Below are positions 61,607-64,000 of a DNA stretch of 64,000 bases, piece after piece. A program made the translations under genes and the position numbers. The DNA is from Bordetella parapertussis. Lineage in GTDB: Bacteria > Pseudomonadota > Gammaproteobacteria > Burkholderiales > Burkholderiaceae_C. The notes beneath the pieces are model-generated. The model was not told the DNA's origin, ran no database searches, and worked only from the letters and a program-made list of their open reading frames with translations. Position 1 is the first letter of the stretch. Every line of letters begins with the position of its first letter. The stretch covers positions 1 to 64,000 of the forward strand of contig CAMDKD010000011.1 in assembly GCA_945901125.1 (NCBI GenBank), given 5' to 3'.

Positions 61607-63756
61607 ACACCACTGCACTCAACCGCCGCCGGTTTTTACAAGTCAGCAGCGCTACTGCCGCGCTCAGTCTGGGCTTTGTCTGGCCGGATGCCGCCATGGC
61701 CGCCGATCAAACAGAAGTCAACGCTTGGATAGAGATACACAGCGACGAGTCCATCGTCATACGCTATGCGCGCACCGAAATGGGCCAAGGCAGCCGCACC
61801 TCGGCACCCATGTTGATCGCCGAAGAACTGGAAGCCGATTGGCAAAAAGTGCGTGTGGTCGATGTGCCTGCGCATGAAAATCTGAGCCGCAAGCGCGCCT
61901 ACGGCGACATGGCCAGTGTCGGCAGTCGCACCATACGCATGTCGCAAGACTATTTGCGCAAAGCCGGTGCCGCCGCCCGCATCATGCTGATTGAGGCCGC
62001 CGCGCAACGCTGGAGCGTGCCGGTAGGCGAATGCAAGGCCGTTCTAGGACATGTGTTGCACAACCCTAGCCACAAAAAACTCAGTTACGGCCAATTGGCA
62101 GCCGAGGCAGCCAAGCTGACACCACCCAAAGACATTCCGCTCAAAGACCCGAAAACCTGGACGCTGGCAGGCAAGCCGCTGCCGCGCGTAGACATCACCG
62201 ACATCGTCACCGGCAAGATCCGCTTCGGTGTGGATGTGCAATTGCCTGGCATGTTGCATGCGGCCATCGCTCAGTCGCCGGTGTTCGGCGGCACCGCCAA
62301 ATCGGTAGACAGCAGCAAAGTGGACAACCGGCGCGGCATCGTCAAAGTCATCAACCTGGGCGAATTTGTGGCCGTGGTGGCCGACAACTGGTGGCGTGCC
62401 AAGGAAGCTTTGCGCGATGTCGCGATTGATTGGGACAACGGCAAGAACGGCGGCGTCAACAGCGCCGGTCTGATGCAGTATTACCGTGACGGTCTGACAC
62501 AAACAGAGGTTGCGACTTCCCGCAACGACGGCGACACCCTCGCCGCCTTGCAAGCAGCATCCAAAGTGATAGAGGCAGATTACTACACACCTTATCTGGC
62601 GCACGCCACCATGGAGCCCATGGTTTGCACGGCTTTGCTGATCGACGACAAACTCGACATCTGGGCGTCTACGCAAAACCCGGAATCCACACTCACATCG
62701 GCTGCTGCGACCGCCGAGGTGCCGCAGGAAAATGTGCGTGTTTTCGCCATGCAAATGGGCGGCGGACTGGGCCGCAAAGGTACGCAGGATTTCACCCGCC
62801 AGGCGGTGGCTATCGCCATGCGACTGCCGGGCAAACCAGTCAAGCTGATGTGGAGCCGGGAAGAAGACATGCAGCACGACTTGTACCGCCCGGCCAGCCT
62901 GGTGCGCATGCGTGCGGCGTTGGACGCGTCCGGCAAACCGCAGGCCTTGCATGTGCGCGTCAGCGCCCCGTCGATTTTTTCCCAGTTGCTGCGCATGCCG
63001 CTGCAAAACGGTATTGACAACCAGGCCGTGGCTTGTTTTCCGGACCACCCGTATGCCATACCGAACACGCTGGTCGACTTTGCCATGCGCAGCACGCATG
63101 TGCCGGTAGGCTTTTGGCGCACGGTCGGGCATTCGCAAAACCCGTTTGTGCGTGAATGTTTTCTGGATGAACTCGCGCACGCGAGCAGCCAAGACCCACT
63201 GGCCTACCGCTTGTCCTTGCTACCTAACAACGAAAAAGCCAACCGGGATCGCAGCATCTTGATGGCCGTGGCCAAAGCCGCCGACTGGGACAAACCACTG
63301 CCCGCCGGTGTGCACCGCGGCATTGCCGGCGTCGACGGTTACGGTAGTTGGACGGCGTGCGTGTGTGAAGTCTCGGTCAGCGCGCGTGGCGAGGTGAAAA
63401 TCCACCGCGTTGTGATCGGCATAGACCCGGGTTATGCGGTCAATCCCGACAACATACAAGCGCAATTGCAAGGCAGCGTGGTGCATGGTTTATCGGCCAT
63501 CTTCTGGGGCGAGTTGACGGTTAAAGACGGTCGTCTCGAGCAATCCAATTTCCATGACTACCGCATGATGCGCATGAACGAAATGCCCAAGGTGGAAACC
63601 GTGATCGCGCCCACCGGCGGCTTTTGGGGCGGTGTCGGGGAGCCGGCCCAGGCGCCGCTGGCGCCTGCGCTGGTCAATGCCTTGTTTGCCGCCACCGGCA
63701 AACGCATTCGCTCACTGCCCTTGAAAAACCATGGCTTGAGTCTGGTGAAAGCATGA
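61603..63756 (+). CDS. IorB-type molybdopterin-binding subunit of an aldehyde/isoquinoline oxidoreductase
   Basis: A 717-residue xanthine dehydrogenase-family large subunit. A Tat signal (NRRRFLQVSSATAAL) begins at residue 4, so the enzyme is probably exported folded. Typical molybdenum cofactor segments include ARTEMGQGSRTSAPM, GGGLGRKGTQD and a C-terminal GGFWGGVGEPAQAPLAPAL with the catalytic Glu region. The FAD subunit is absent, as in periplasmic IorAB enzymes, which pass electrons to cytochrome c. The cytochrome gene starts with a 4-nt overlap. Confidence 0.9.
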   Translation: MNTTALNRRRFLQVSSATAALSLGFVWPDAAMAADQTEVNAWIEIHSDESIVIRYARTEMGQGSRTSAPMLIAEELEADWQKVRVVDVPAHENLSRKRAYGDMASVGSRTIRMSQDYLRKAGAAARIMLIEAAAQRWSVPVGECKAVLGHVLHNPSHKKLSYGQLAAEAAKLTPPKDIPLKDPKTWTLAGKPLPRVDITDIVTGKIRFGVDVQLPGMLHAAIAQSPVFGGTAKSVDSSKVDNRRGIVKVINLGEFVAVVADNWWRAKEALRDVAIDWDNGKNGGVNSAGLMQYYRDGLTQTEVATSRNDGDTLAALQAASKVIEADYYTPYLAHATMEPMVCTALLIDDKLDIWASTQNPESTLTSAAATAEVPQENVRVFAMQMGGGLGRKGTQDFTRQAVAIAMRLPGKPVKLMWSREEDMQHDLYRPASLVRMRAALDASGKPQALHVRVSAPSIFSQLLRMPLQNGIDNQAVACFPDHPYAIPNTLVDFAMRSTHVPVGFWRTVGHSQNPFVRECFLDELAHASSQDPLAYRLSLLPNNEKANRDRSILMAVAKAADWDKPLPAGVHRGIAGVDGYGSWTACVCEVSVSARGEVKIHRVVIGIDPGYAVNPDNIQAQLQGSVVHGLSAIFWGELTVKDGRLEQSNFHDYRMMRMNEMPKVETVIAPTGGFWGGVGEPAQAPLAPALVNALFAATGKRIRSLPLKNHGLSLVKA

Positions 63757-64000
63757 AACACGGGTTTGTTTGCGTGGCTCTGTTGGCTACGCTCAGCGCA
63801 TGGGCGGCGGATGTCAGCATGCCGCCAACCAAGTCGGCGGCCACCGCCAATGTCGAGCGCGGGCGCAAACTCTTGATCAGTCGCCAGGAAACCGGTTGCG
63901 TGCTGTGTCACCGTATCCCCGGCATGAAAGAAGGCGGCGAAATGGGACCGGGTTTGAGCGGCTTGAGCCAGCGCATGTCGGCAGATCAAATCCGCCAGCG
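63753..64000 (+). CDS. Cytochrome c, partial (cut by window edge)
   Basis: The first 82 or so codons of a periplasmic c-type cytochrome. A signal peptide ends near SAWA, and GCVLCHRIPGM supplies the CxxCH heme site. It is likely the electron acceptor of the IorAB-type enzyme. The segment GPGLSGLSQRMS is reminiscent of SoxX-like cytochromes, but without sox genes I would not use that name. The rest lies beyond position 64000. Confidence 0.8.
   Translation, partial: MKHGFVCVALLATLSAWAADVSMPPTKSAATANVERGRKLLISRQETGCVLCHRIPGMKEGGEMGPGLSGLSQRMSADQIRQ

Noticed and set aside
62044..63192. Long 382-codon antisense frame inside the IorB-type gene
   Set aside because: Frame shadow of a GC-rich real gene; no motifs and no ribosome site.
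63753..64000. SoxX sulfur-oxidation cytochrome
   Set aside because: Only a loose resemblance after the heme site; the gene overlaps iorB-like and no sox gene is present.
1..64000. CRISPR arrays, insertion sequences, prophage or integrase/attachment signs
   Set aside because: No repeat-spacer pattern, transposase, integrase or direct-repeat flanks were seen by reading; the tRNA at 175-251 has no integrase next to it.

Overview
The window looks like chromosomal DNA from a betaproteobacterium, most likely Burkholderiales (Comamonadaceae-like). Four things suggest this: the dense mix of aromatic and amide catabolism operons, three complete branched-chain/amide-type (HAAT) ABC importers, many ATGA or GTGA stop-start overlaps between co-transcribed genes, and a vitamin B12 operon behind a cobalamin riboswitch. 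No taxonomic search was possible, so the placement is inference. A BciA-type 8-vinyl reductase near the left end hints that the organism or its relatives may make bacteriochlorophyll. I see no prophage, insertion sequence or CRISPR array.

Layout. 1-2505: tRNA-Met(CAU), NAD(P)H-hydrate dehydratase (nnrD), a DUF3820 protein and bciA. 2719-8002: a five-gene HAAT importer followed by a VOC protein. 8019-8739: a VapBC toxin-antitoxin pair with its promoter and palindromic operator. 8714-21437 (minus strand): a hydroquinone/hydroxyquinol catabolic cluster comprising a LysR regulator, two-subunit hydroquinone dioxygenase, 4-hydroxymuconic semialdehyde dehydrogenase, maleylacetate reductase, a full HAAT importer, hydroxyquinol 1,2-dioxygenase, a Dabb protein and 3-oxoadipate CoA-transferase. 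Two copies of one 62-bp control block lie before the dioxygenase genes and before the importer. 21516-28813 (minus): late cobalamin assembly/salvage genes cobC, cobS, cobT, cobQ, cobO, cobU and a BtuB-like receptor behind the riboswitch.

28971-40756: a small membrane protein, then a minus-strand amide cluster. It encodes a substrate-binding protein, two permeases, a LivG-type ATPase, an 830-residue fusion of a LivF-type ATPase to an amidase, an acyl-CoA synthetase and a second amidase, with a flotillin upstream. The implied flow is amide import, hydrolysis to the acid, then CoA activation. 41114-44436: a carboxymuconolactone decarboxylase-like protein, a 3-hydroxyisobutyrate dehydrogenase-like protein, a DUF1232 protein, a GDT1-type manganese exporter and a secreted HExxH protein. 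44522-49366: the phenylacetyl-CoA epoxidase genes paaABCDE with a divergent PaaX repressor. 49441-53785: an RND pump and its adaptor.

53998-64000: a Cys-cluster protein, an unrecognised transferase-like protein and a small SET-domain protein, then two tandem PAP2 phosphatases, a TerC protein, a secreted pentapeptide-repeat protein, a secreted hypothetical protein, a metal-dependent hydrolase and an HSL-type esterase. The window closes with an IorAB-type molybdenum hydroxylase and a cytochrome c cut by the right edge. The most unusual items are the ATPase-amidase fusion, the duplicated control block of the hydroquinone cluster, and the Cys-cluster/transferase/SET group.
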